Assembly (NCBI RefSeq): GCF_918797505.1
Contig: NC_092795.1
Location: 21,997,131-22,061,130 of the forward strand
Direction: 5' to 3'
Source of the DNA: Bemisia tabaci
Lineage: Eukaryota > Arthropoda > Insecta > Hemiptera > Aleyrodidae
Length of the DNA stretch: 64,000 nt
Shown here: one piece after another, positions 44,256 through 56,641 of the stretch
How the letters are laid out: every line of letters begins with the position of its first letter
Numbering within the stretch: the first letter of the stretch is position 1
The notes under the pieces: model-generated
Told to the model about the DNA's origin: nothing
What the model saw: only the letters and a program-made list of their open reading frames with translations
Databases searched by the model: none
Program-made: the position numbers and the translations under genes

Positions 44256-44514
44256 TACCGATGGCCGAAGTGCGAAACCGCGTGTCTCAGTTTGCGACGT
44301 TGTAGACTTTCTGTTATACTTTATTTTTTCTTTGAAGACTAGTCAACGCAATTTCTTGAAATTTTCCTTGATTTTTTTCCCCTCGGAAACAGAATATTTT
44401 ATCTTAATTTCAAGCTATTAAGTTGGCTTGTTACTTTTCGAGAAAATAAAATAGGGGTGGATATTGAAACGCCGCAATGGAGATACGTGGTTTTACACTT
44501 TAGCCATCGATATA
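44256..44514. mobile_element. GATGGCCAAAGTG MITE
   Basis: ACCGATGGCCGAAGTGCGAA at the left and TACACTTTAGCCATCGATAT at the right. Interior CAGTTTGCGACGTTGTAGAC is shared with 1861 and 53285. Confidence 0.87.
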
Positions 44515-44819
44515 TCTATGCGTTTGTAAAGAATGTGGCAATTCATCTCAAAAATACCAGAGTGAGCTTGTTCATGAAATGTCTCCATTTCATGAAAAGA
44601 GAATATTATTCGCTCAAAAAAATATTTCCTCCCCTGAAAGTGTGTTCCTAGTAAATTAAGAACTATATATCGTCTGATAAAGGGAACCGAGGGGAGAATT
44701 TGAAAAAGAGAAAAATTTCTGTGTAGAAATGACTTTGTGTGTAATAATACACAAAGTCGTCTCTGCCAATTGGCATTTCCCGTGTATTGTACTAAGTTCG
44801 CGTGTTTAAATAGATTTGA

Positions 44820-45755
44820 TACCCTGGTAAAAATTGGCGATAAGAGCTGCGTTTCAAAATACCATAGGAATTCTTAAAGCCGGCTAAAGAAGGCTACAGA
44901 AAATCATATAGCTGGCTGTAGAATGCGGAGAAAATCATACGGCCGGGCTATACGAAGCGATAAAAACTTATGCAGCCGGGCTATAGTTCCTCTCGCCGGG
45001 CTTTACACTTTATTGCCTGGCTGTTGCTTTTTCGCCATCGGCTATAAAAGGCTATAAGAAATTGTGTAGAAATTCGTGTGCTTTGGAAATCATCAAGTTT
45101 GATGCGGAACCACCTTAATATTTACAAAACACACATTATATTTTCCTTTAATACATATTTTTTCTTATCAATTAAAATGAGAATAATCCATACAGGATGT
45201 GCAAACATTTCAAAATCATAAGTTGAACAACGCTGACTCCGCCAGATTAAATATTAGAGCCCAACACAAAGCGGAGCGGCGCGGCGAAGCTCTGGCGCCT
45301 ATTAACCCAACAGGAATACTTCACGCATTGCGCAACGCGTGAAGTATCCCTGTTAGGTTTGTAGGCGCCAATGCGTGTTCCGCGCTGGCTGCCCGCCTGC
45401 CACGGCGCTTGAAGCAACTATTTCACACCAGAGGTATTGCACAGTATCATACGAAACTGAAGGCGCTCTAATATATTTGTAATGGTAGGCATCCATCAAA
45501 AGTACGGAGCTTTCCTCGCAAAATAAATCAAGATACTACGGCCCAAAACGAGAGCAGTATTCCAAAAACTCACTAAGTCCTAGCATCCGTAATTAGTATA
45601 CACTTTATCGTCTGGCTGTTGCTTAATCGCCATCGGCTATAAAAGGTTATAAGAAATTGTGTAGTCGGCTATAGAAGCTATTGGAAATCTTTCAGCCGGC
45701 TGTAGGTCTATGGTATTTTGGAACACAGATTCTACTGCCAATTTTTACCAGGGTA
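44820..45755 (-). mobile_element. AGCCGGCT-array element, copy 4
   Basis: The cleanest ends: TACCCTGGTAAAAATTGGCG and CCAATTTTTACCAGGGTA. TA at both edges may be target duplication or element. About 936 bp, same orientation as copies 3 and 5. Confidence 0.92.
45294..45369. repeat. 76-bp central palindrome, copy 4
   Basis: Same 38+38 layout with about five or six mismatched pairs, most of them changes in the left arm. Confidence 0.9.
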
Positions 45756-46800
45756 ATTCTGTCACATCACCCTCTATGTCTTATCAGTTTAATATTCGTA
45801 ATTTATTCTCATTCGAGAGTGTACTTTTAGACACTTAAAATCCTCTTTTTACCCGCACATTTTATGGAAAAGGTAGGAACGTAATTCGAATATAATGAGC
45901 AACTTTCAAAGTAATTATTCAAATTTTCGTAGGTAATTTTAAAGCGCAGCTCTCTTCGTGTGTATAAGAGAGATGAGGTGAACGGCATCACCAGAATCAT
46001 GCCTATACAGCTACATTCATGTTGCCTAATTTTATTCCATGTTTTACTTTTCGAGCAGAAAACTGAAAACCATTAGCCTTAAAATGGTGTGTGCATTTCA
46101 TGATTAAGAAGACTGTAACCTCACTACACACGTCCATAAGTTGGTTAGTTTTCTGTTTATAGAATAAAATAAGGAGGAAAATAGGCAATACTTAATTAAT
46201 TAATTTACGTTCATTTTGATCGAATCCGTCCAAATTCCCCTCGTAAATTATCGAATCTTAAAAAATATGAAATTGGTCAGTTTGCAAATGATCTAGATCC
46301 TCCTCAGCGACCAAAAATCGCAGCTCTCTTGAGGAGACGAATCTTCTACACTATCAACATTTCACATATGGGTTCCCATTTACAACCCTTTGAATACGGG
46401 TGAGCAAAATAGCCACATCTTTATTGCAATGTTTCAAAATCTTACCTCCTATTTTAGATTTCTGGAAGGATATCAATCAATATTTCAAGGAATCAACATT
46501 TTTGCTTAAAATTTTGTGGAAGCAGGTATCCTTTGCATGTGCAAGATTGGTACAATATCCAAGTGGGGATCCGCAGTTGGATATAAAATTAAAATAGAGG
46601 ATGAGATTTTGAAACACTGCATTACAGACGAGACTATTTTGCTTAACTCTATCCATTTCATCACTGGGAGCGCCTGAGAGGGTTTTTGATTTTATGTTTC
46701 GCAATGGAGGCATATTATCTGTGAAGCACAATCTGGCGTGAAAAAAACGCGAAGTACTGAGAAATATTTGAAAAGGCGGAATTAAGGATATAGTTTTACG
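45756..46800. other. intron 2, no gene recognised
   Basis: A fragment resembling the GATGGCCAAAGTG MITE interior lies near 46585-46625 (AAAATAGAGG..GATTTTGAAACACTGCA). A 133-codon minus frame over 46477-46878 partly runs into the next MITE and is not called. Confidence 0.55.
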
Positions 46801-47029
46801 CACTGGAAAAAAAAAACACATTGGATCTAGAGTCCAGACTCTTAAAAACATCGACAAGAAAAAGTACTCTTGATTCAATCAGACTTAAGTTTAAATTAAG
46901 AACCAAGCCTCTTAATTTGAGTGGATTTCCTTTTGGTTTAAGCTTAAATCTGATTAAATCAAGAGCCATTTTTTTTGTCAATGTTTTCAAGAGTCTGGAC
47001 TCTAGATCCAATGTGTTTTTTTTCCAGTG
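46801..47029. mobile_element. foldback MITE, CACTGGAAAAAAAACACATT family, full copy
   Basis: CACTGGAAAAAAAAAACACA at the left and TTTTTTTTCCAGTG at the right. The palindrome extends to ACG/CGT outside. 229 bp. Confidence 0.92.
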
Positions 47030-49284
47030 CGTCTCATACATTTATTTGACGAATTTTATTTTAACGTGTGTCATTATAAATATTTAGGTATCGAGATGTG
47101 ATTTAAAGGCGGAACGAAACTTACTGTCGGTAATCTGTATCGGTAATCATTGATTACCGTCTATTACCGTTGACACAACCGATCAGAGTTAATCTGATTA
47201 TATTTGATAGAGGATGAGCAAGCTCATCTCCTAATTGTGTTACTCGTAGCGATTTAACAAGCGCACGAAGGTGCATTTTATCTTTCTGTCTCCTTACACT
47301 GTGTTCTTTGTTTGTCAGTGGCTGGGCTATCGGCAACCTACATGCGTGAGTAAACTCCGTTTCCTCGTGAGCTACCAATTAAAGTGCAAATAATTTTGAT
47401 TGCCAAAGCATTCCGCTCGGTAGTAAGCACAGCTTTATCGCCCTTGCCCGCCCCCTTACTATAACCCTGTTTTTATTCTCATTCCTAGGTGTATAGTTGC
47501 TCCTCTGCTCTCGCATTAATCACCCCTCGATCAGCAACCACATCAGCCCTCAAATTAGCCGATTTCCCCTAAAATGATCCTATCTGACGACCCGTAACTC
47601 AAAAATTGAGCAAGGAAGTCCTCCCGCATGGAATAGGAATTTGAGGCATTCAAACTGAGATCAAAAGTGGAAAGGAAGCTTTGAAAGTGAACTCTTAATA
47701 CTTAATCTTAATGCTTCTAATATTGAAGGTGAAGGATCATGTTAGGGAAATCGCTTTGTTTGAAGTATGAACCCTGTAATCATTTATCACCACACAGCAG
47801 TCACTCATGTCTCCATTTAATCATCTAAACCAAAAACTCTGTACTAAGATTTAGAATTTAAAGTCAGTTTTTCCCTTAAGTTTGTTCTTATGAAATAGAA
47901 ATTAATAATCCTCTACCTACATATTTGCGCTCATCTTAATTATTTGTAGAATATTTTGTTGAAGTCTTCAAAACAAAAATCGAGTAATTTGCCCTGTATA
48001 TGTAAGACAATTTTGCTGAAACTCATTCCCAAACTATACCCTCTAATCCCCCCCCCCCTTCAAGTGACACCAGTTTTAAATCAAACCTCCTTAACTGGGG
48101 AAGTTTTGTAAATAGAAGAAGAACCAGTAGAATAAGTATCAAAATAACGATACGGATAAAACATGTGTTAGTACCTAGATGAACAGAAAATAAGTATCGA
48201 ATAAAGTATCTTTGAGTGAAAATTTTGCATGAAAATGATGACTTTTGTCGGAAAAACTATTCACTGGATCGTCTTGGTTTTGATGCTTACTGAAACATAA
48301 TTCAAATCTCAGAAATGACTGAAGTTTACTTATGAACACCGAGCAGGAGCACATTTACCTACGCGGACCCCTACGGTTTGAGCATCAAAGAAAGTACCTA
48401 AAGATATCACGTTCATCGTATAGTCTGTGCATTATACTCAATCTTTTTGGCAGTTAAGTAAGAGAACTTTCCATTTAAACATTTGTTATATTCGTGCGAA
48501 AATAAGGGAAGGAAAAGAGACTGCTTCAGCATCTTTCAGAATTTCGTGTCTTCCCAAACTGTCCGAGTAACCCATAGTTCTCTACAGAAGCAAAAAGTTA
48601 AAAAAAATTGGAAGGATTAAAAATAATTATTCTTTAAGCTTCTTTTTATTTTCAATTGAAACCCTCGCCAGTAGGGCTAGTAGTGAACAACAAATGCTGA
48701 AATGTAGCTTTACTTACTCGTACAATAGTTTAAACTTCCAAACACATATACTGAAGCGTACAAGATGAAAAAATCATCAGATTATGTATGGGAGTTAATT
48801 TAAGCCTCATACTCCTCAACTGCACGAAATATTTTTCCACACATGCCAATTTGGATGGTCCAACCCACGCATTTGGACCTACACAGTGTGATGTAGTTCT
48901 GCATTGGAGCAAGCGTAACCGCATTGTAAATTTGTCTGAGTCTCCTCTTTAAAAGTATTGTTATAGGTACACACCGAAGGCTGTTGTAGAAAATTGCATA
49001 CTTCTGATTGCAACATCGCAAATCTCCGTTCATGGTTACTGCTTCCTCTTCAGGGAACCAATCACCGATTTTTTTAAAATCTTCTTTGAATTTTCCTCTT
49101 CAAATCAAAAATATTTACTGAAAATTCCGAGGAGGCATTTGTTACTACTTACAAAAGCGCAACATAATCGGAGATTCTTTAACCCTGCAATAGAGATGCT
49201 CATTTTCCGACTTTACCCGAGAATGTAATAGTATGCCTCAAATAACGAGAGCATACTTAAAAGTTCCACATCGAAAAATTTCAT
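47030..49284. other. intron 2, no gene recognised
   Basis: A minus frame at 48800-49033 starts ATG in a fair context (AACCATGAAC) and contains LCRSKCVGWTIQIGMCGKIF, but there is no domain or splice support. Confidence 0.5.
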
Positions 49285-49449
49285 ACCGATGGCCAAACTT
49301 GGGAACCAATATCTTGCTTGGCAAAGTTAATGTTACTCAATAAAAAAGTCGAGCATTAAAGTTGACCAGTTGCCTTTAAAAAATCAACCAGGAGCTGTTA
49401 CTTTGAAACGCCGCAATTGAGATGATGCTTTCGATTAGCCATCGATATT
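49285..49449. mobile_element. GATGGCCAAAGTG MITE, short copy
   Basis: ACCGATGGCCAAACTTGGGA at the left and TCGATTAGCCATCGATAT at the right, with an internal deletion. Confidence 0.75.
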
Positions 49450-50336
49450 TATTTTCGATTGAGCAGAATGGTCAGAAAATGTACCATCGCAATTAAATAT
49501 TTGCACAACCACTAGCATGAGATTCAAAGGAAATCTTTCATACTAACTTACCAGTTCCGAAAATACCTCACCCCTCCATTGCAAACGCCCTTCCCTCCTT
49601 GATAATAATGTACATATATTTTATTACCTATGTAAATATTTTGTAAACATCTTGTTTTTTAAAAAAGAAAAAAAGTATCTTGAAGTCACTGACAGTTATC
49701 TCTTTGCGACGATCCTAGAGTAATTCTCTGCCCTACATATCACCCGGAGGGTTCAAGTATTACGAAACTTTTTAGTGGAAGAGATATTTAGACGTGAGGA
49801 ACATATCAGAATATGTATTCGTGAAGGAAGGAGTCCATAGTTTTGAGTACTGATTTGGGGGGGGGGGGATAGTTTTAAAAGATTGAAAGAATGAAAAAGG
49901 GGAGAAAAACGTACTACTTCCTAACGTAAATTTATCTCAGTTTTAGTTTGTGGTGCTTCTAGTCATATTTTGGTCAATCGATTGATAGCGTCAATTTACC
50001 CGCATTTCAGCCGAAATCGTGGTTTCATAACTCTGCGGTTTGTTACCGTCAGTGTAATGACATCCATCGATACTCCATATCACACGTAGGTTCATTGCAA
50101 ACCCTCCATTGCTTGGTAACCAAATTAGCCAATTCTGTAGCTTTTTTCAGATCGGTTAGTATCATTACTTGTGAGCCATTACATAAACCACTCACTTCCT
50201 TTTTGCACGAAGTTCAAACATTTTTGCTGTACGCACTAATTCCTCTTTTGCTCGGAGAGGTATAGCTTTCTATTTTATCTCGTTCCAAACAAACTTTGAC
50301 TCCTTGATTTATTAATTTTATTTTTTGTCTAGATGA

Positions 50337-50585
50337 TTACTGATAAACCTGCCGTAATAGGTTTGTGCTGAGTATTGTTTTTGTAAAGTTAAGGATTTCG
50401 TTAAATGCAGTCACTGAGTAGATAAATTTGTGATTTTCTGGTTCGTCAAGTTGCCGAGTTTCCTCTATTTTTTCTTTATTTTTGTTCAAAGAAATACGGC
50501 TTATCATTTTTTGCTTTTCTTTGCTCTGAGGTAAAGTACAAGTACTATCTTCGGCGGTGATCTTCTTGTAATCAAAAGCCGCCAA
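50337..50585 (-). other. candidate coding fragment on the minus strand
   Basis: Open frame reading KEKIEETRQLDEPENHKFIY in the middle and ending ILSTNLLRQVYQ. A textbook acceptor TACTTGTACTTTACCTCAG precedes SKEKQKM, and GCAG/GTTTAT near the end could be a donor. A hAT-type MITE (50603) lies 18 bases upstream. Lys/Glu-rich composition can arise by chance in AT-rich DNA. No family recognised. Confidence 0.25.
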
Positions 50586-50602
50586 GATGTTAAGTTGGCA
50601 AT

Positions 50603-50762
50603 CAGTGACGCGGCGTGATCAATTATCGATTTTCCCCCATTTGAAGCTATGGTAAAGAATCGATTATCAAGGTGTTTGTCGAGAACTCCCTGGTTATCGA
50701 TCCTTTTCCATAGATTTAAATGGCAGATCAATCGATATATCGCATAGCACGCCACGCCACTG
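50603..50762. mobile_element. hAT-type MITE, GTGGCGTGGCGTG family, near-exact 8-bp duplication
   Basis: CAGTGACGCGGCGTG at the left and AGCACGCCACGCCACTG at the right, 160 bp. Flanks TTGGCAAT (50595-50602) and TTGGCGAT (50763-50770). Confidence 0.92.
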
Positions 50763-50960
50763 TTGGCGATGCCCTTACGGCTCACACCGCCCATACTCCG
50801 CTTGCTTGCGAATATAGTAGATTTACGCTGCACGAAAGACGACCTGCGGGTAAAATTCTAAAAGCGCAAATGATGATTTGCGTTTCTAAAGTGGCGATGT
50901 GTGACACATGATCATTACTTCAGGATCATCGGATTGAAACAGTGTTCCTTCGCGTAAATA

Positions 50961-51176
50961 CACTGAAAAAAACTTCGGCCGTGGGAGCCGCAATTACGGG
51001 CTATATAGACATACCGTCCGTTCCGGGCTCAAATGCCGAAAATTCCGGCTGCTGGAGGCGTAGCTTCGATTGCTCCGGCTCCAGCAGCTGGAATTTTCGG
51101 CCTTTAAGCCCGGAACAGACGGTATGTCTATATAGCCCGTAATTGCGGCTCCCACGGCCAGAATTTTTTTTCAGTG
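50961..51176. mobile_element. 216-bp palindromic MITE
   Basis: CACTGAAAAAAACTTCGGCC at the left, complement ending TTTTTTTTCAGTG at the right. Arms of about 90 bp through CGTGGGAGCCGCAATTACGG, CTATATAGACATACCGTC and CCGAAAATTCC. The loop is about 25 bases. Confidence 0.93.
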
Positions 51177-52929
51177 TGTTTTCGCCTTTGGGCAGAGTCG
51201 CTACACTCTCCCTATGCATTCATCACTTTCGAGGATTGCGCTTTTGAAAATTTTCATTTTTGGATACGGTACGATCTATGCGCCTTAATTTTCTAATTTA
51301 TGCAAGACCGGACTGCAATTGAAGAAGTCCAGTCGCCATTGAGGTTTCGTCAAAGAAAAATGTATCGATTTTGAAAGAGATTCTTTCATTCTCACCGTTT
51401 GGATCTAATCGGTGTAACAAAGTAACGAAGAACTCCTACGTTTACGTCACCATTAATAAATTGTTTGTAATTTTGCTGTCAACTTTGCGCCAGGGCTACT
51501 GTCGCTGCGAGAATCAACTTACACGTTGGGCCCATCTTTTTAACTGAAATGGGATGGTGACGAATTTTTTGAACATTAAAATATCGATTCTACGGTAGTA
51601 ATGTTCAGATTAGAATGATTATTCATTTTAGGGAGAGGAAATATCGTTGAATTTGGACGAACAGATAATATTCAGCAATGCTATCGTCAGATGATTGAGA
51701 CATACATAATTATTATTTGCAGTAGGTAGCTATTATGCTTGTAGTTTGAAACTCATCTCTTCATTTTCTTCTCTAACCACTCGAATTAGAGAACATGTTC
51801 AGGAAGAAAGCTAACGCCCCACCTCCACTTTAATGCTACTTGATTTTAAGGTAGAGATTGCTTAATTTCTCCTCTGAATTAGTTATAATTTATGTTATAG
51901 CCACAAAAACTTGTATTTTCCAGAGAATAAATTTTCTATTTTTTTGGAGATTAAGCCCTGGACAAAGGAGAACAATTTAATGTTCCGCGAAGGGCATTGA
52001 GGAACCATACTTCTCCTTTGATTTCTCTTGTAATTTTTCTCTTATCAGCTTTCTTCAGGCCGCAATTTGCAGAACCCAAACGTGAAAAAGTCAGTCGGTT
52101 TCATTTCAAGAAAATATGACTTGAGAGTAATTTTTTCAATCGAGAAAAGTATTTTTACGTTCATGATCGAGGTGTTCTGTCAAAACTGCCGTTTCATTCA
52201 GCTGATTTCATTTTTTCAGTTCTTTTCATTCGCTGTTCGCTAACTTTGCATGCCCTTGCTTTAGTTTTTAATCATACCTCTATTCTTTCCTCACACACAG
52301 ACATGTTGTATTTAAATTTTAAACAAGTTTTTAGTTTGAATAATGTGTTTATTTTCTCTCACTCGTCAAATACGAGACTATTTTTTCTTTTTTTTCGGTT
52401 CGCCGATTTTTGTCGGTCAGATAACATTTCAAATATTTAAATATTGTTATGGGTGGTTGGGAGTAATCAACAATTTTAAAGAAAAAGCATAATGTTGGCT
52501 TAGATGCACGCGTAGCAAAAACTTGTTTTCCGCCAATATTGAATGGAAAAGCAGTACGCTGCGCGCACTGCTGTGTAAACGACGGATGTAGCGCCTTCAA
52601 GTTTTCATGTATGCAACACACACGGTCATTAAGCACGAATAGTTGTATCAGGCGTTTTCGTAGACATCGTGTTACAAAACATGGGGAAAAGTGGGATATG
52701 ATATAGACACCCCACAGCTCAGTGCCCGTACATTACGTTGTAACCCTCAGCTGCTCAGTGAATAATTATAAGTGAAAATGAAACCACAAGACAAGTCGTC
52801 CGCCACTAACTCATATGGCAGATATTTACGCTAGTGGTTTACGGTTTTAAACACTACATTTAAAGTTCCCATGCACTCCTGAGTAAACCATAATTAACGC
52901 TGGCAGTGTTACTACTGAAACAACTTTGG
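51177..52929. other. intron 2, no gene recognised
   Basis: Contains one diverged 70-bp module (about 52578-52650: GCGCCTTCAAGTTTTCATG...AGCACGAATAGTTGTAT). Otherwise nothing. Confidence 0.55.
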
Positions 52930-53190
52930 GATGGCCAAAGCACGAAACCACGTATCTCCTTTCGCGACGTTGAAGACTACTCATCATACTTTTATATGGT
53001 TCCCTTGAAAAATTAGTGAACGTAATTCATCGAAACCCTCCTTGATTTTCTTCTTTATTAGGTTGTGATCTGTAAAAATTTTAAACCATAAAGTTGGTTT
53101 GTTTCTCCTCGGGGGAAAAAATAGAAGCGGTCATTTAAAAACACTGCAATGGAGATACATACGTGGTTTTGCATTGTAGCCGTCGATATT
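52930..53190. mobile_element. GATGGCCAAAGTG MITE
   Basis: GATGGCCAAAGCACGAAACC at the left and TTTGCATTGTAGCCGTCGAT at the right. Confidence 0.82.
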
Positions 53191-53284
53191 GTGGCGCTTT
53201 AGTTTGTACCTTGTCTGATGGCCCATTACCGTCGATTTCATTAATTTTCGTAGTAAAAATTTTCGTAACCATGCACAGTTTATA

Positions 53285-53517
53285 AATCGACGGTGTAAGT
53301 CGGCAATCACATAACTCGGTTTGCGACGTTGCAGACTTCCTGTCATACTATATTTTTTAAACGGAAAACTACTCAATACGGCAATTCTTTAAAACTGCCA
53401 TGATTTTGCTTCTCTGTGCGAAGAAAAATCTGCAAAAATTTCAAGGAATGATGTCAATTTGTTCTCCTTTAAAAAAATAACATAGAGGCGGAGATTTTTA
53501 GACACCGCAAACGAGTT
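53285..53517. mobile_element. GATGGCCAAAGTG MITE, ends eroded
   Basis: Interior CGGTTTGCGACGTTGCAGAC and GGCGGAGATTTTTAGACACC match the family. It follows the 52930 copy by about 95 bases, with a piece of the ATGGACCACT element between (53205-53275). Confidence 0.72.
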
Positions 53518-53812
53518 GTGTGATTGTGTGTGTTGCGAGTTGTGTGATGATCGATATACCGAATCGTGAGTCAAACACACAATCGCCACTCTTTATCTCA
53601 TTTTCAAGTGCAAGGAAATTGATTTCCAAATATCCTAAATGCATTCCTGCCTTTCTGACGAGATCATATCATATCAGAGACTTTAAGGATGGAAAACTCT
53701 GTGTATGAAAAAACAACTAATAAAATTCCAGGTAGGTACGTCCCGAAGAGCATTTTATCCTTATTGCGAAGCACTGGCATGTAGGTATGTAGGAAAGAGA
53801 AAACTAAGCGTT

Positions 53813-54064
53813 TTATAAGCATCCAACTCCCTCCGCGATCTCCTCATTTTGAGAGCATAATGCCAGCCTTTGAAACTCTTCGGAATACAGCGTCAACTGC
53901 GCGATGAGATGCAGAGTTGAGGCTGTGAATGCTACGATTCCAATTTTGCCACCGTCTGCACCCGCCTGAAACGGGACTTGGTCGGAACTTGGGAGCTGAT
54001 ATAAAATCGCATTAATGGATTTATTAGAAAAAGTTGAGGGCTTTTGTTCATGTCCTGCCAACAT
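53813..54064 (-). other. candidate coding fragment on the minus strand, faintly chemoreceptor-like
   Basis: An 83-codon frame. The part after a possible acceptor (TTTTATATCAG at about 53997) reads LPSSDQVPFQAGADGGKIGI and then a hydrophobic segment with HLIAQLTLYSEEFQRLA. A hydrophobic helix ending in H..AQ....SEEF.RL recalls insect odorant receptors around the fourth membrane segment. That is a weak resemblance from memory. No donor is seen after it. Confidence 0.25.
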
Positions 54065-54405
54065 TCCGCCTCGTATAATTCAATTCTATGCAGTCCAATT
54101 TACTCAGATCCCCCTATCGGTCTGTTTTCGAGCACTACCTTCGTCACCGTATTTTTAATTACCCCTGTCGTATTCCTGCTCACCTATTCTCCCCTCTTCT
54201 CTTTTGCCCATTACCCTGTATCTAATCAATGCTTCATCTCGTGGAATAGTTTCCACCACACTGCGCCTCTAATATCTATGTGTACTCAGAGCTTTGTTGA
54301 GGCCTTGCGTAGGTCTCATGTAAGTCATTAATGATCAAGAGTAGAGCATAGAGGCAAGTACCAGGATCTTATTTACCAAGTGGAAAAAACGCTCTCATAT
54401 TTTTA

Positions 54406-54420
54406 CCCCCCCCCCCCCCC
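54406..54420. repeat. poly(C) tract
   Basis: 15 uninterrupted C. Further C-rich stretches follow at about 54793-54816 and 54870-54888. Confidence 0.95.
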
Positions 54421-55096
54421 AAACTAATGCAAGAAAACTTAACAGGTACTCTCACAATTGTTTTTTCTTTCTTTCTTTGAGCCAGCGCCATTACACTGGC
54501 TTTGCATTTCGTGCATGATAACTGAGCAGTTTAAGATTATCAAATTTTAGAAGTCACTACCCACGAAATATCGGCAATTTAGGCGAGCGTAAGCACATAA
54601 CATGTTGAAATGAGTGAGTATACGCCTACCTTTCCAAAAATATCTACGCAAGTTAAATTAATGAATTAAAATTTCAGCTTGTAACTGTTGCAATATTCGA
54701 ATATTCCAAAGCATTTGCGAAATTTGAAAAATTAGTTCTTGTCGCCAGAAACATTACTTCATTTTCTCCACTCTTATAGGTTTGATATCCCTCTCCCCCC
54801 TGCCCCCTCCCCCCCTCAAAATGAGTTTATTTTTTTTGGAGGTCAACAATGGAAAAAGCGCTAAGATCTACCCCCCTCCCCCCGCCCCAGTTACCAATTT
54901 TCATCAATATCGGTTGATAAACATTTTCACAGTCTTAAAATGACGATTTGTTTGCTCCAACCTTAGGAGGCCGTCACCCCCAGGAAAAAGCGTTTTTGGG
55001 AAAAAAAGTCACACAGCAAAAACGTCTTTTTTTAGCCAAATAATCGGCTCCTTCAATATTCGCACTTAATCCCGGGACACCCTGTAGATTCTAGCG

Positions 55097-55412
55097 TAGG
55101 GAGAGTATGGACAACTGGAAATATGTAGCTCTTAGGGCCCAAAAGGGCAGGTAACCTTTGAGAACGAAAAATGTCACTGTCAATTTTTAGGCTACAATAT
55201 CAAACGAAAATGGACAAGAAAATTCATTCTCCCGTAAAAATGAGTAGGTTTATGCAAAAACCAAGTCAAACACGTGCTTTACCAACGACAGTTCCCAACA
55301 ATTGTGCATATAAATCACTCTGGATAATTTGAATTCATAGATTGCCTATCCTTTTGTGGTCTAAGAGCTCCATCACCTAACCTCAAAATTTTCGACGTGT
55401 CCATACTCTCTC
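55097..55412. mobile_element. MITE, AAAAGGGCAG family
   Basis: GGGAGAGTATGGACAACTGG at the left and CGTGTCCATACTCTCTCTAT at the right are inverted, and outside them lie TTCTAGCGTA and TACTCTAGCA. The inverted relative is at 32585-32910. Confidence 0.82.
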
Positions 55413-55429
55413 TATATAGGTACTCTAGC

Positions 55430-56270
55430 AGATTCACCCTGAGATTACTGAACTCCGATTTTCCGGCAAATGCTCCGAGTCGTGCGCTCCGAGGCATCTT
55501 CTCCCCCATTTAGCCCCCGAGTCAAAGTGAAAATGAGCGACTTTGAGGGGCGGAGGAGCCGATGACAAGAGTGACAACAAGGCATAAGAGGCACGTTTTA
55601 AGCCTCGGCATCTCGATGCCCGTTTTAACATGGCTGCCATCGAGGCAATGGAGCGGTGCGAGGCTCGCTCGAGCTCGTCCTCACTCCGCGTTAGGTACGC
55701 TGTTTCCTCTCAAGGACCTCTCCAGGTTTTGCTAAATAGCATTTAATCCCCGCTGTAAACATCGATACGCGCCCCACACTGCTCACGAATAGCGGCGACG
55801 CTGTCTATCCGTGTGCGGTTCGGCGCGGCGCGCGACTTACTCCACCCTCAGCCCCGGCGCATCTCTCCCGCGCGATTATCCCTCCCCGGCATTTCCACTT
55901 CGCTTCTCACTGTCAGCCGCGTTTCCTCGTGGTTATTTTTGTCAAGTTCCCACCGAGCAGCGACAGCGGCTCATCTCCCGTAACATGGCGACATGGAAAC
56001 TGGAAAATGGCGCGCGAATCGATTCACGTTATAACTGCTATGCAATCACATGGCAAATTATCGAAGCTCCTTTCCATCTATGTGTTCTCGAATGTAGGAT
56101 ATTTGGGGATAACGAGTGGGCAAAAGGCCCACGATCCGGGCAAGTGTCCGCGGTCTTGTCTCCGCGGGATGTTTCATGGAATTTGCCCAATTCTGCTGAT
56201 CTATCGCTCATCCATCGGATAGAATCACAGTGTAGAATCACAAATAGTTTGATCATAAATGCGCGATAGA
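55430..56270. other. GC-rich block with overlapping open frames, no gene assigned
   Basis: CpG-rich to about 56000. The longest frame in the window (55811-56269 +, 152 codons) lies here, but it is Ser/Pro/Arg-rich, has no domain, and an overlapping frame of 97 codons is equally open. A short frame starting ATGGCTGCCATC at 55630 is in good start context. It may be a promoter island for a nested transcript. Confidence 0.4.
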
Positions 56271-56641
56271 TGAGATTTGCAGATCTATAGCCGGGATCTA
56301 TGAAAGTAAATAATCAGCCTGCTAATATGATGGCGTATCTCTATTTCCGCATGAGCCACGGAAAGCATAGAGTTATACAGAGAACAGGGTTAACGTGGAC
56401 ATCGAGATACGCCCGCGGAAGAGCGACTAAATGTGACCACATTTCGGGAGGAACACGGGGAAAGGGACTGCACGTAGTCCACAAAAATTCAAGATAAAGT
56501 TATTGAAGTCTGGTATAGGAGAGTCTTCATCGAAATTTTGAAACAAAAAACGCTCAACAAATAAAACCAGACAGGAGCTATAGTAGACCCGGCGGCACCG
56601 AGAAATAATCACGAATTTTCAACGATCGAAGCGTGCACCGA

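Noticed and set aside
46477..46878. 133-codon minus-strand ORF
   Set aside because: It begins inside the 46801 foldback MITE and continues into AT-rich sequence, with no coding character I can defend.
55811..56269. 152-codon ORF, the longest in the window
   Set aside because: It lies in a GC-rich block with overlapping frames equally open, is Ser/Pro/Arg-rich, and has no domain or splice support. Kept only as a GC-rich block.
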